Source: Nonomuraea sp. NEAU-A123 (GTDB lineage Bacteria > Actinomycetota > Actinomycetes > Streptosporangiales > Streptosporangiaceae). Taken from it: 64,000 bases of DNA. This document shows, one piece after another, positions 25,317 to 33,085 of the stretch. The stretch lies in the NCBI RefSeq assembly GCF_018603905.1, contig NZ_JAHFZZ010000007.1:375376-439375 (forward strand). The letters are read 5' to 3'. The translations under genes and the position numbers were made by a program. The first letter of the stretch is position 1. Each line of letters starts with the position of its first letter. The notes under the pieces are model-generated. The model was not told the DNA's origin. It saw only the letters and a program-made list of their open reading frames with translations, and did not search any database.

Positions 25317-25895
25317 TTACAGGCCGGGACGCACCGCGCCCGCGAACGACGCCTTGCGCCATCCGTTGAGCTTCTCGATGCGCACCGTCAGACCTGTTCT
25401 CGGCGAATGGATCATCTTGCCGTTGCCGACGAACATGCCAACGTGACCAAGCCCATGGAAGAACAGCAGGTCGCCTGGCTTCAGATTCTTCCAGGAGACC
25501 TTCTTCTTGATGTGTGCGAACTGGCTGTTCGTCACGCGTGGGATCTTGACGCCGGCCTTCTTCCAGGCGTACTGGACGAGACCGGAGCAGTCAAAGGAAC
25601 CAGGTCCTGTGGCCCCGTAACGGTACGGGTCACCGAGCTGATCCTTGGCCACGGATACGGCAGTGCGAGCCTTCGCCTGTTGCCGAGCGACCGCCGTCAG
25701 GTGCGCGGCCTTCTTCACGGACTTGACGGTCTTACCCGCCGTGGTGGTCCGGGAAATGCTGGCCGGTTCGCGCGCCGTCGTCGCCTGCGCCGCCGGGGCA
25801 TGGAGAACCACACCTCCGGCCGTCACGGTCATCGTGAGCGCTGCGCCACTCAGGGCAAGGCGGGACAGACGGGGGTTATGCAGGGAGGTAGACAG
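25317..25895 (-). CDS. Secreted NlpC/P60 peptidoglycan endopeptidase, probable CTG start
   Basis: A 192-residue protein if it begins at the CTG at 25895. The NlpC/P60 domain occupies the C-terminal half: DCSGLVQYAW with catalytic Cys, GLGHVGMFVG with catalytic His, and IHSPRTG. It cleaves cell-wall stem peptides outside the cell. The first canonical start (ATG, 25832) would remove half of the signal peptide. CTG at 25895 is five bases after AAGGAG and yields STSLHNPRLSRLALSGAALT, then a hydrophobic core and an AQA cleavage site. It lies behind a c-di-AMP riboswitch and a strong terminator follows. Confidence 0.82.
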   Translation of the reverse strand: MSTSLHNPRLSRLALSGAALTMTVTAGGVVLHAPAAQATTAREPASISRTTTAGKTVKSVKKAAHLTAVARQQAKARTAVSVAKDQLGDPYRYGATGPGSFDCSGLVQYAWKKAGVKIPRVTNSQFAHIKKKVSWKNLKPGDLLFFHGLGHVGMFVGNGKMIHSPRTGLTVRIEKLNGWRKASFAGAVRPGL

Positions 25896-25900
25896 GATTT

Positions 25901-25906
25901 CTCCTT
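25901..25906 (-). promoter_or_regulatory. Ribosome binding site that decides a CTG start
   Basis: AAGGAG (minus strand, 25906-25901) is followed by AAATC and then CTG at 25895. No ATG, GTG or TTG is in frame near it. The next in-frame ATG is 63 bases downstream without a ribosome site, inside the signal peptide. Confidence 0.7.
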
Positions 25907-25921
25907 GGATCTTCCACGAAC

Positions 25922-26056
25922 GCCTACCGGGTTAGCTGACGGATTCGGGCCTGGAAGTCGCCCTACGGCGCGTTAAGCGCCGATTCACCCCTGATCCCTG
26001 GGACGGGATCGCTGGGTCCCCGGCTCCGTGCTCCTGGCTGCACGGACTCGGCAGGC
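25922..26056 (-). ncRNA. c-di-AMP (ydaO/yuaA) riboswitch
   Basis: The minus strand carries the hallmark blocks in order: GGAGCCGGGGACCC, GGGGTGAATC, TAGGGCGACTTCCAGGCCCG and AATCCGTCAGCTAACCCGG. GCCTGCCG (26056-26049) pairs with CGGTAGGC (25929-25922) to close the P1 stem. This aptamer class binds c-di-AMP and in actinobacteria controls cell-wall hydrolase and Rpf genes. It ends 15 bases before the ribosome site of the NlpC/P60 gene. No intrinsic terminator lies between, so control of ribosome access or of P1 stability is more likely than simple attenuation. Recognition is by remembered consensus, not by a covariance search. Confidence 0.92.
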
Positions 26057-26280
26057 CACCGCCGCAATTGGTCACATTGGGAAATGGCGGTGGCCGAACG
26101 GTTTTTCTATCTGTCCACATCGGAGACCCGATGCCGCGACGCCATGGCTTGTTCGCCGCGAGGCCAGAAGCTACGCCCTCAGTAACGAACTGGCAAAGGC
26201 GTCATGGCGTTGTCAGGATCAGGCAGGGCTGTCAGTCAGGACCGCAATCCCAGATGGAGCAGCGGTTGTTGTTACGCAAA

Positions 26281-26296
26281 TGTGACCCTGCTCACA
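26281..26296. promoter_or_regulatory. Consensus Crp-type site upstream of the riboswitch
   Basis: TGTGA-CCCTGC-TCACA matches the TGTGA-N6-TCACA consensus in all ten specified bases. It is about 225 bp upstream of the aptamer, in the leader/promoter region of the NlpC/P60 gene. In mycobacteria and Streptomyces Crp sites of this form occur near rpf and cell-wall hydrolase genes (established), so cAMP-Crp control is likely here. Confidence 0.6.
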
Positions 26297-26763
26297 CTTG
26301 ACGATCCCTTTATCTGTCAGGTCCCATTCGTCACTTCTGCACCACTGGTCCCGTTAGCACCAGACCGCTGGTCGCAGCGGTCGCGGCCCTCCGGACACCA
26401 TTCGCCCTCGATCCAAAAGCGCGCTAGACGATCTCCGGACGCCCCAAGAGATCTCGCCGCAGAAGTCCCAGAACAGCGGCCCCGCCGGGCTTCGCGGATC
26501 AGCAAGCACGCGAAAAGCACCCCGAGCATGGCCCCACCGCCGGTATCGTCAGAGCAACAGGCACGCCACGCCCACCCGCTCAGAAGACCGGACACGCCAC
26601 GCCGAGCTCGCCACACGCGCCGGGAACACGGACACCGACGTGGCATTTCTCACTTTTCAGCACGCGACCCCGGGCGCCGGAATCCACGGACCGGGGCCAA
26701 GAATACGCACGTCACGGTGCGAAACCACCTCCACCGGAGGAGCGTGCCCCTGGACAGACCCCG

Positions 26764-26784
26764 GCCCCGCACGGCGGGCGGGGC
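26764..26784 (-). terminator. Weak terminator of the RipA-like gene
   Basis: GCCCCGC and GCGGGGC form a 7-bp stem with a 7-base loop, 43 bases past the stop. It has no U-run. Confidence 0.5.
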
Positions 26785-26826
26785 CCACCGTGCTTAGCCG
26801 TACAAAAGACAACGCTTTTCAAAGCG

Positions 26827-27801
26827 CTACGGACGGATGGCCCCTACGAGGCTGCCGCCGTACGAGGAGAGGGTGACGACTTTGACCACGTCGCCCGTCT
26901 GGGGCGCGTGGACGATCTGCCCGTTGCCCGCATAAATGCTCACATGCCCCAGCCCCGAGCTGAAGATGAGATCGCCCGGCTGCAACTCCTTCAGATCCAC
27001 CTTGCGAGAGGCACCCCAGGCCCACTGCTGCCAGGTGGTGCGGGGCAGCGAGACGCCCGCCGCGCGCCACGACGCCTGTGTGAGCCCCGAGCAGTCCCAC
27101 CCGCGCGGCCCTGTACCACCGAACACGTACGGCTTGCCCACCTGCGCGTACGCGAACCTGAGCACCGCGGCGGCGTTGCCGGAGGCCGCGCCCGTGTACT
27201 TGATGCCGGTGCTGTTCGGGTCGCCGGTCTTGTAGGCGCCGAGCTTGTCGAGCAGCTTCTTCTGCTGCGCGATGAGCTTGCGGACCTCCGAGCGTTCCTT
27301 CTCGACCCCGTCGCGCTCCTTGTCGGCCGCCTGCAGCGCCGTCTCGGCCTTGTCGCGCTCGTCCTTGAGGCCGCGGTTCTCCCGGTCGAAGGCCGCCAGC
27401 CGCGCCAGCTTCTCCTGCGACAACTGGCCCGCGAGCGCCAGGCTGCCCAGCATGCCCGTGGGGTCCGGCTGGCCGACCATCGTGGGCCAGGAGCCGGCGT
27501 CGGGGCCGAGCTTGTAGGAGTCGACGGCCATCGCGACCACCTGAGCGCGCAGCGTGGCGACCGTCTCCAGCTTGCGCTTGTAGCTCGCGTTCAGCTTGCC
27601 GTACTCACCCTGGGCCGTCTTGTACTTCTCGGTCGCCGTGTTGTAGCGGTCGACGACCTTGTCGGCCTTGTCGTTCAGCTTTCTGAGCTTGGCTTTCGCC
27701 TGTTTGATCGTGGGCTTCGGCGCGGCCAGTGCCTCGCTCGTTGGGGACAGCAGCAGCCCGATCGCGAGACCCGCAGCCAGTGGCACCCGGCCAAACCTCA
27801 C
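26827..27801 (-). CDS. Secreted coiled-coil NlpC/P60 peptidoglycan hydrolase (RipA-like)
   Basis: A 324-residue exported hydrolase. The signal peptide is followed by a long coiled coil (about residues 35-190, rich in KAKLRKLNDKADK and KERDGVEKERSEV), then NlpC/P60 (about 220-324) with WDCSGLTQASW (Cys), GLGHVSIYAG (His) and IVHAPQTG (third polar residue). It cleaves peptide cross-links; the coiled coil probably autoinhibits or docks it, as in RipA. I prefer GTG at 27801, which has GGGAGG seven bases upstream; an ATG at 27825 would add eight residues. It corresponds to Rv2190c (from memory). Confidence 0.87.
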   Translation of the reverse strand: MRFGRVPLAAGLAIGLLLSPTSEALAAPKPTIKQAKAKLRKLNDKADKVVDRYNTATEKYKTAQGEYGKLNASYKRKLETVATLRAQVVAMAVDSYKLGPDAGSWPTMVGQPDPTGMLGSLALAGQLSQEKLARLAAFDRENRGLKDERDKAETALQAADKERDGVEKERSEVRKLIAQQKKLLDKLGAYKTGDPNSTGIKYTGAASGNAAAVLRFAYAQVGKPYVFGGTGPRGWDCSGLTQASWRAAGVSLPRTTWQQWAWGASRKVDLKELQPGDLIFSSGLGHVSIYAGNGQIVHAPQTGDVVKVVTLSSYGGSLVGAIRP

Positions 27802-27885
27802 AGTGTCGCCTCCCAGGGAATACATCTGGGGCGAAATGGTACAGAAGTGGCGGGTGAGCTTTTACCTGAACGGCCGATTCGTAAT

Positions 27886-29208
27886 CTAGGCGCGGCCCAG
27901 TCTGCGCAACAGCAGACCTGACGGAACCGGTCTGGCTCCCATGCGGCGGACGGATTCGGCCACCTCGCGATCGGAGGAGACCACCGCCATGGCCCGGCCG
28001 GGCGGCTCGGCCCGGACGAGCTGGCGGATCAGGTCGTCGGCGATCTCGCCGGGCGCGCTGAAGAGCACCCGCACGCCGCGCGGCGCCACCACCTGAACGG
28101 GCGCGTTGAGCTCGGCGCCGTCAAAGACCACGGTCACCTCGACCCTGGTCTGCGCGACCAGCCCGCCGAGGCCGGTCATCAGCCGGGTGCGCTGATCGGC
28201 CAGGGTCAGCGTGCCGTAGCCGGTCTTGGTCACGTTGTAGCCGTCGATGATCAGGTGCACCTGCGGCAGCGCGAGCAACTGGTCGAGGAGCTGCGGATCG
28301 TCGTCGGCCAGGGCGCGCGCGGGCACGCCTCTGACGCCGGGGCGCTCGCCCGTGAGCGCGGCGACCGAGTCGGCGGGCCTGCTGATCATGGTGGGCAGGG
28401 CCAGCTCTCTGCGCAGCCCGGCGGAGGCGTCCTGCAGCGCGTCGAGCAGCACTCTGACGCGGGCGTCCTCGATGCTCCTGCCCTCGCGCGCGGCCCGGCG
28501 CGAGGCTTCGAGCTGTTTCTCCACGTCGGCCAGCCGCTCGCGGAGCCTGCGCAGCTCCGACTCGCCCGCGCTGCCCGCCGCCGACGCGGCGGACTTGGCG
28601 TCGTCGGCCGCGTGCTCCATCTCCTCCGCGCGGCGCACGGCGGCCTTGCTCCGCTCGCGGGCGTCGTGGAGCTTGCGGCGCAGGTCGGAGTTCTCGGCGC
28701 GGGCCAGCCTGAGCTGCTCGCGCAGCCGGTCGGACTCCTCCTTGGCGGCGCTCTTCTGGGCGGCGAGCTGCTCCCGCAGCCGGTTGACCGCCTCTTCACG
28801 CTCGGACCCCTCGGCCGCGACCGCCGACTGCTCCAGGTCGGCCCGGGCGGCCTCGACCATCTCCGCCCAGCCGACCGGGCGCGTCAGGTAGGCCGCGGCG
28901 GCCACCAGCACGGGGTCGGCGGCGGGCGGCACGTTGCCCTCGACCAGCGAGGCGACGAGCTCGGGCCATCCGGCGGCCACCGACTCGGCGACCACCTCGC
29001 GGAACTCCTTGTCGTTCTCCAACTGGGCGGCGATGGGCGCGCTGCCCAGTTTGGCGCGCTTGCGCGGATCGAATTTGGCGATCCCGCGCAGCGGCGGCGG
29101 AATCGTGGCAGCGGGCATGGACCCGAGGACCTGCGCCGCCAGATCGACGACGTTCAGTCTCACCTGCTCGGGAAGCGGGCGAGACAGGCCTTCACCCGCT
29201 GAACTCAT
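27886..29208 (-). CDS. NYN (YacP-like) domain protein with long coiled coil
   Basis: A 440-residue cytosolic protein. An N-terminal alpha-helical part (about residues 10-120) precedes a highly charged coiled coil (about 125-250), and the C-terminal NYN/PIN-like nuclease domain (about 315-440) contains LIIDGYNVTKTGYGT, DQRTRLMTGL and VTVVFDGAE with the acidic metal-site residues. YacP-like NYN domains are ribonucleases or RNA-binding proteins. ATG at 29208 is chosen because AAGGGA lies eight bases upstream; an ATG at 29229 is possible. It is upstream of the RipA-like gene with an 84-base gap. Confidence 0.8.
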   Translation of the reverse strand: MSSAGEGLSRPLPEQVRLNVVDLAAQVLGSMPAATIPPPLRGIAKFDPRKRAKLGSAPIAAQLENDKEFREVVAESVAAGWPELVASLVEGNVPPAADPVLVAAAAYLTRPVGWAEMVEAARADLEQSAVAAEGSEREEAVNRLREQLAAQKSAAKEESDRLREQLRLARAENSDLRRKLHDARERSKAAVRRAEEMEHAADDAKSAASAAGSAGESELRRLRERLADVEKQLEASRRAAREGRSIEDARVRVLLDALQDASAGLRRELALPTMISRPADSVAALTGERPGVRGVPARALADDDPQLLDQLLALPQVHLIIDGYNVTKTGYGTLTLADQRTRLMTGLGGLVAQTRVEVTVVFDGAELNAPVQVVAPRGVRVLFSAPGEIADDLIRQLVRAEPPGRAMAVVSSDREVAESVRRMGARPVPSGLLLRRLGRA

Positions 29209-29361
29209 CCCACGGTCCCTTCGTGACATGCCCTTTCAGACAAGGGTACGGCTGTCGTGTACCTGACCGTAACGGTAGGTCGCGTATGGACAAGCGCTTG
29301 CTAGGGGTATACGACTGTGCCGGGGACCGCGTTCACCCGGTGTTCACCCTGGAGGCCGACC

Positions 29362-30438
29362 GTGACGGACCAGATGCGTACCTCCACCCGTGACCTGGAT
29401 GAACTGCGCGATCGGGTGGGAGCCTGGCTCAGTGAACGAGTCGGTCGGCCGGTGACGGTCTCCGAATTGTCGCGGCCCACGGGAAACGGCATGTCGAGCG
29501 AGACCCTCTTCTTCACCGCGTCCTGGTCCGGAGAGCGTACCCGGTACGTGGCCAGGATGGCGCCCGCTCAGGAGGCCGTGCCGGTTTTCCCCTCGTACGA
29601 TCTGCGGGCCCAGTTCGAGATCATGCGTTCTGCCAGGGAAAAAGCTGGAATCCCAGCACCGAGGGCCCTCTGGTTCGAGCCCGACCCCGGTCCGCTGGGC
29701 ACCCCGTTTTTCGTGATGGAACGTGAGGATGGGGACGTACCACCCGACGTCCTGCCGTACACCTTCGAAAGCTGGCTGCTCGACGCGGCGCCGCACGATC
29801 GGCGCCGGCTGCAGGACGCGACGGTGGCGATCCTGGCCGCGCTGCACGACGCGCCGTTCACCGCGCATGACCTGGCCGTGCTGCCCGAGGGCGGGCTGCG
29901 CCGCCACGTGGACGAGCAGTACGCCTACTACGAGTGGGCGCACGGCGCGACGCGCATCCCGCTGCTGGAGCGCGGCTTCGACTGGCTGGAGGCGCACTGG
30001 CCGGCCGACCCGGGGCCCGACGTGCTCTGCTGGGGTGACGCCCGGATCGGGAACGTGATGTATCGCGACTTCACGCCGGTGGCGGTGTTCGACTGGGAGA
30101 TGGCGGCGGTGGGGCCGCGCGAGCTTGATCTGGGATGGATGATCTTCCTGCACCGTTTCTTCCAGGACCTCACGGAGTCCGTCGGCATGCCCGGAATCCC
30201 GGACTTCATGCGAAGCGCCGACGTTTGCGGGAAATATCAGGAGCTGACGGGGTATCGGGCGCGGGACATGGAGTTCTACGAGATGTACGCGGCGCTGCGG
30301 CACGGCGCCATCATGGCCAGGGTGTGGCAGCGCCGGATCCACTTCGGCGAGCAGCCCATGCCGGACGACCCCGACGACCTGGTGCTGCACCGGGCCACGA
30401 TCGAGCGGATGCTCAAAGGCTGGCGTCGTACACCATGA
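29362..30438 (+). CDS. Phosphotransferase (APH-like) family protein
   Basis: A 358-residue kinase-like protein. The Brenner-type catalytic segment reads CWGDARIGNVMYRD (HGD becomes WGD), followed by AVFDWEMAAVGPRELDLGWM holding the metal-binding Asp. This is the aminoglycoside-phosphotransferase fold branch related to the N-terminus of ACAD10/11, rather than a resistance enzyme. It may phosphorylate a hydroxy-acyl or other small substrate. The GTG at 29362 has GGAGG seven bases upstream. The 3' end overlaps the convergent response-regulator gene by 26 bases. Confidence 0.8.
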   Translation: MTDQMRTSTRDLDELRDRVGAWLSERVGRPVTVSELSRPTGNGMSSETLFFTASWSGERTRYVARMAPAQEAVPVFPSYDLRAQFEIMRSAREKAGIPAPRALWFEPDPGPLGTPFFVMEREDGDVPPDVLPYTFESWLLDAAPHDRRRLQDATVAILAALHDAPFTAHDLAVLPEGGLRRHVDEQYAYYEWAHGATRIPLLERGFDWLEAHWPADPGPDVLCWGDARIGNVMYRDFTPVAVFDWEMAAVGPRELDLGWMIFLHRFFQDLTESVGMPGIPDFMRSADVCGKYQELTGYRARDMEFYEMYAALRHGAIMARVWQRRIHFGEQPMPDDPDDLVLHRATIERMLKGWRRTP

Positions 30439-31069
30439 GCGCGATCTGCACCCGGTTGTTGAGGTCCAGCTTGGTGAGGATGCGCGAGACGTGCGCCTTG
30501 ACCGTGGCCACGCTCATGTAGAGGTCGCGCCCGATGGCGGCGTTCGACTTGCCCTGGCCGACGGCCAGCGCCACCTCCCGCTCGCGCTCGCTGAGCCGGT
30601 CGAGCAGCCCGCGGGCCCGGTCCGTACGCCGGTCCGCGCCGCCGTCGGAAACGTGCGCGATGAGCTGACGGGTCACGGCGGGCGACAGGATCGGCTCGCC
30701 CGCCGCGACCTTCCTGATCGCCTCGACCAGCTCGCGCGGCGGGATGTCCTTGAGCAGGAAGCCCGCCGCCCCGGCCCGCAGCGCCCGCACCACCTGGGCA
30801 TCGGCGTGGAAGGTGGTCAGCACCACCACCTCGGGCGGCGACGTGGCCGTACGCAGGGCCTCGGTCGCGGTGAGCCCGTCGACGTCGGGCATCCGGATGT
30901 CCATCAGCACCACGTCGGGCCGGTGCTCGGCGACCAGCGGCGGCACCTCGGAGCCGTCGCCCGCCTCGGCCACGATCCGGATGTCGCCCGTCCCGCCCAG
31001 GATCATCGACAGCCCGGCGCGCACCAGGGCGTCGTCGTCGACGATCAGTACGCGGATCGGCGCGGTCAT
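30413..31069 (-). CDS. NarL/LuxR family response regulator
   Basis: A 218-residue two-component regulator. The receiver has IVDDDALVR (acidic pocket), MDIRMPDVDG with the phospho-acceptor Asp, and VVLTTFHAD and LLKDIPP with the switch Thr and Lys. The LuxR HTH follows (LSEREREVALAVGQGKSNAAIGRDLYMSVATVKAHVSRIL, about residues 150-190). Its ATG overlaps the histidine kinase stop by four bases, so they form a cognate pair. Its gene tail overlaps the convergent phosphotransferase gene by 26 bases. Confidence 0.88.
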   Translation of the reverse strand: MTAPIRVLIVDDDALVRAGLSMILGGTGDIRIVAEAGDGSEVPPLVAEHRPDVVLMDIRMPDVDGLTATEALRTATSPPEVVVLTTFHADAQVVRALRAGAAGFLLKDIPPRELVEAIRKVAAGEPILSPAVTRQLIAHVSDGGADRRTDRARGLLDRLSEREREVALAVGQGKSNAAIGRDLYMSVATVKAHVSRILTKLDLNNRVQIALMVYDASL

Positions 31070-32262
31070 GCGTCCTCCAGGGAAGTCTCCACCGGCCACG
31101 GTAGCCAGGCGCGCACCAGGAAGTCGCCTTCCCAGGTCGCGCCGTGTTCGAGTCGCCCGCCCGCGAGCTGGGCCCGCTCGGCCAGGCCGATGAGCCCGGC
31201 TCCCGCTCCGGGGATGCGGGTGATCTGCCGTAGCCGGAGCGGGTTGCGGACCTCCGTCGTCAGGCCCGTGCCCGGACCGCCGGCGACGGTGACCGTCACG
31301 GGAGCGCCGCTCGCGTGCTTGCGCGCGTTCGTGAGCGCCTCCTGAACGATGCGGTAGACGTTGCGGCCCAGCCCCTCCGGCGCGTCACCGGCGTCCAGGG
31401 CGAAGTCCACCTCCATGCCCGCCTCGTGGCACTCCTCGATCAGCGGGTGCAGGTCGGCCAGCGTGGGCTGCGGGCGGTCGGGGACCGGGTCGCCGGCCGA
31501 AGGCGCCGAGTGGCGCAGCACGCCGATCACCTCGCGCAGGTCCTGCAGCGCGTGGTGGGCGCTGCTCCTGATCGCCCCGGCGGCCCTGGCGATCTCCTCG
31601 GCGGGGGCGTCGGGCCGGAACTCCAGCGCGCCCGCGTGGAGGCTCAGCATGGAGATGCGGTGCGCGAGCACGTCGTGCATCTCCCTGGCGATCCGCTCGC
31701 GTTCGAGTCGTTTGGCCTCCTCGGCCGCGATGTCGGCGCGCTGCCTGAGCGACCAGACGAGCTGCCGCCTGGCCCGGACCACGATGCCCCAGGCGAACAC
31801 CGTCAGCACGATGGCCGTCCCGATGATGGCCGCCCCCAGCGCGCCCAGCTCCGCGTCGGGCCGGAGGATGGAGAACGGGATCAGCGTCAGGAGGCTGAGC
31901 AGCACGAGCGGGCCGGAGATCTTGAACGGCCGGTGCACCGCCACGGTGAACAGGGCGACGACCCCGGCCCCGCCCACCAGCGTCAGGTACGCCGACAGCA
32001 CCGACGTCACCAGCGCCAGCGCGACCGGCCACCTGCGGCGCAGCCACACCGCCGCGCACGCCAGCGCGCCGACCACCTGCTCGATCGCCACCACGGGCGT
32101 CGGCTGGCCCTCCAGGTCCGGCAGGGTCAGCAGGGCCACCCCGCAGGCGGTCAGGAACATCAGGACGTCGACGATCCAGTCCCGGGTCGAGCGCCGCACC
32201 GGACGCCGCTCGTCGCCGTCCCCCAGCAGGACCGAGGGCAGCACCCACCGGTATTCCGTCAC
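31066..32262 (-). CDS. NarL-type sensor histidine kinase
   Basis: A 398-residue membrane kinase. About five membrane segments occupy residues 25-165 with no large extracytoplasmic sensor, so the signal is probably sensed within the membrane. HisKA_3 follows with IAREMHDVLAHRISMLSLHAG (phosphorylated His), and the HATPase has EALTNARKHASG and GAGAGLIGLAERAQLAGG. This matches DesK/LiaS-type intramembrane kinases linked to envelope stress. GTG at 32262 is chosen since it precedes the cytosolic N-tail; an earlier in-frame ATG at 32358 lies within the divergent promoter. It pairs with the response regulator downstream. Confidence 0.85.
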   Translation of the reverse strand: MTEYRWVLPSVLLGDGDERRPVRRSTRDWIVDVLMFLTACGVALLTLPDLEGQPTPVVAIEQVVGALACAAVWLRRRWPVALALVTSVLSAYLTLVGGAGVVALFTVAVHRPFKISGPLVLLSLLTLIPFSILRPDAELGALGAAIIGTAIVLTVFAWGIVVRARRQLVWSLRQRADIAAEEAKRLERERIAREMHDVLAHRISMLSLHAGALEFRPDAPAEEIARAAGAIRSSAHHALQDLREVIGVLRHSAPSAGDPVPDRPQPTLADLHPLIEECHEAGMEVDFALDAGDAPEGLGRNVYRIVQEALTNARKHASGAPVTVTVAGGPGTGLTTEVRNPLRLRQITRIPGAGAGLIGLAERAQLAGGRLEHGATWEGDFLVRAWLPWPVETSLEDA

Positions 32263-32372
32263 GTTCCCCGAGGCTAGGCCCTTCCCCCGGCCGAAGGACA
32301 GCGACCAAAGTCGATACCCGCCGAGACCTACGGCCGACGCGCCGGAGATTGCGCGCACGGAACGCTGGCGGC

Positions 32373-32600
32373 ATGAAGGCGATACTCGACGTGTCCGGCT
32401 GGCTGCTGGTGGTGCAAGGCGTCGGCGGCGTGGTCAACACTCTGCTGGGCTGGTGGCGCTGGGCCCACGACCTGCTACTGGTCAACCGGCTGCCGTTCCT
32501 CCAAGGCCGCGAGATCTTCGCCGCCATCGTCATCGGCGTCCTCGGGCTGGTGCTGCTGTCGGCCTCGGCCTCGATGCGCGGGAAGGCGGACCGGACGTGA
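32373..32600 (+). CDS. Small two-TM membrane protein of the PH-domain operon
   Basis: A 75-residue hydrophobic protein with two membrane segments (about residues 8-30 and 48-68) and a WWRWAH aromatic turn between them. It is not recognised. The gene stop overlaps the GTG of the next PH-domain gene by four bases, indicating coupling. It is divergent from the histidine kinase across 110 bp. No ribosome site is obvious before ATG (GGCGGC only). It may be a membrane partner of the PH proteins. Confidence 0.65.
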   Translation: MKAILDVSGWLLVVQGVGGVVNTLLGWWRWAHDLLLVNRLPFLQGREIFAAIVIGVLGLVLLSASASMRGKADRT

Positions 32601-33085
32601 GCACGACACTGCGTCCGCCGCGCAACCAGGCGGACAGGCGGGCGATCTCCTGGTGGACGGTCCAGGCGATGCTCCTGGCCGGCCCGGTGGCCGCCGCCGC
32701 GGTGGCGGCCTACTGGCTGTTCACCGGCCGGCCCCTCTGGCTGGGGGTCGCGACGGCCGCGTTCGCGACAGGCTGCCTGGTGCTGGCGGTGGCCGTGCCG
32801 CGCGCGTACTACCGGGTGGAGCGCTGGGAGGTCACCGGCGAGGCCGTCTACACGCGGAAGGGCTGGCTGACCCACACCTGGCGGGTCGCGCCGATGTCGC
32901 GCATCCAGACGGTCGACACCGCGCGGGGGCCGGTGCAGCGACTGTTCGGGCTGGCCGACGTCACGGTGACCACCGCCTCGGCCGCGGGCGCGATCAAGAT
33001 CGAGGCGCTGGACCATGAGCTGGCCGCCGAGCTGGCGGAGCGGCTCACCGCGATCACCCAGGCGACGCCGGGTGATGCGACGTGA
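32597..33085 (+). CDS. PH-domain (bPH2/DUF304) membrane protein, YdbS-like
   Basis: A 162-residue protein with two N-terminal transmembrane helices (about residues 25-43 and 50-70) and one bacterial PH domain (RVERWEVTGEAVYTRKGWLTHTWRVAPMSRIQTVDTARGPVQRLFGLADVTVTT). Size and order match Bacillus YdbS, which works with YdbT in resistance to certain bacteriocins (established for Bacillus). The GTG start overlaps the upstream stop; the stop overlaps the next GTG, so three genes are tightly coupled. Its role here is inferred. Confidence 0.82.
   Translation: MSTTLRPPRNQADRRAISWWTVQAMLLAGPVAAAAVAAYWLFTGRPLWLGVATAAFATGCLVLAVAVPRAYYRVERWEVTGEAVYTRKGWLTHTWRVAPMSRIQTVDTARGPVQRLFGLADVTVTTASAAGAIKIEALDHELAAELAERLTAITQATPGDAT

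Larger units (their letters stand above)
26057..26826. other. 770-bp intergenic region between the two NlpC/P60 genes
   Basis: No convincing gene is present. The part nearest the riboswitch should hold its promoter and includes a Crp-type site at 26281-26296. Bases 26297-26760 show only irregular short open frames rich in Arg/Pro/Ser without coding-like third-position bias. A small hairpin at 26764-26784 ends the next gene. GC content is visibly lower around 26160-26330 than in the flanking genes. Confidence 0.6.

Noticed and set aside
26317..26646. 109-codon leftward open frame with a short hydrophobic stretch
   Set aside because: No ribosome site, unusual Cys/Arg-rich composition, and no neighbouring operon logic; treated as chance.
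26204..26797. 197-codon rightward open frame between the NlpC/P60 genes
   Set aside because: Its composition (Arg/Pro/Ser/His-rich) lacks coding character, no family is recognised, and it runs through the Crp-type site and a terminator hairpin.
29362..30438. Aminoglycoside resistance kinase
   Set aside because: The catalytic segment is of the ACAD10/11-like APH branch (WGD rather than HGD) and the context is not a resistance island.
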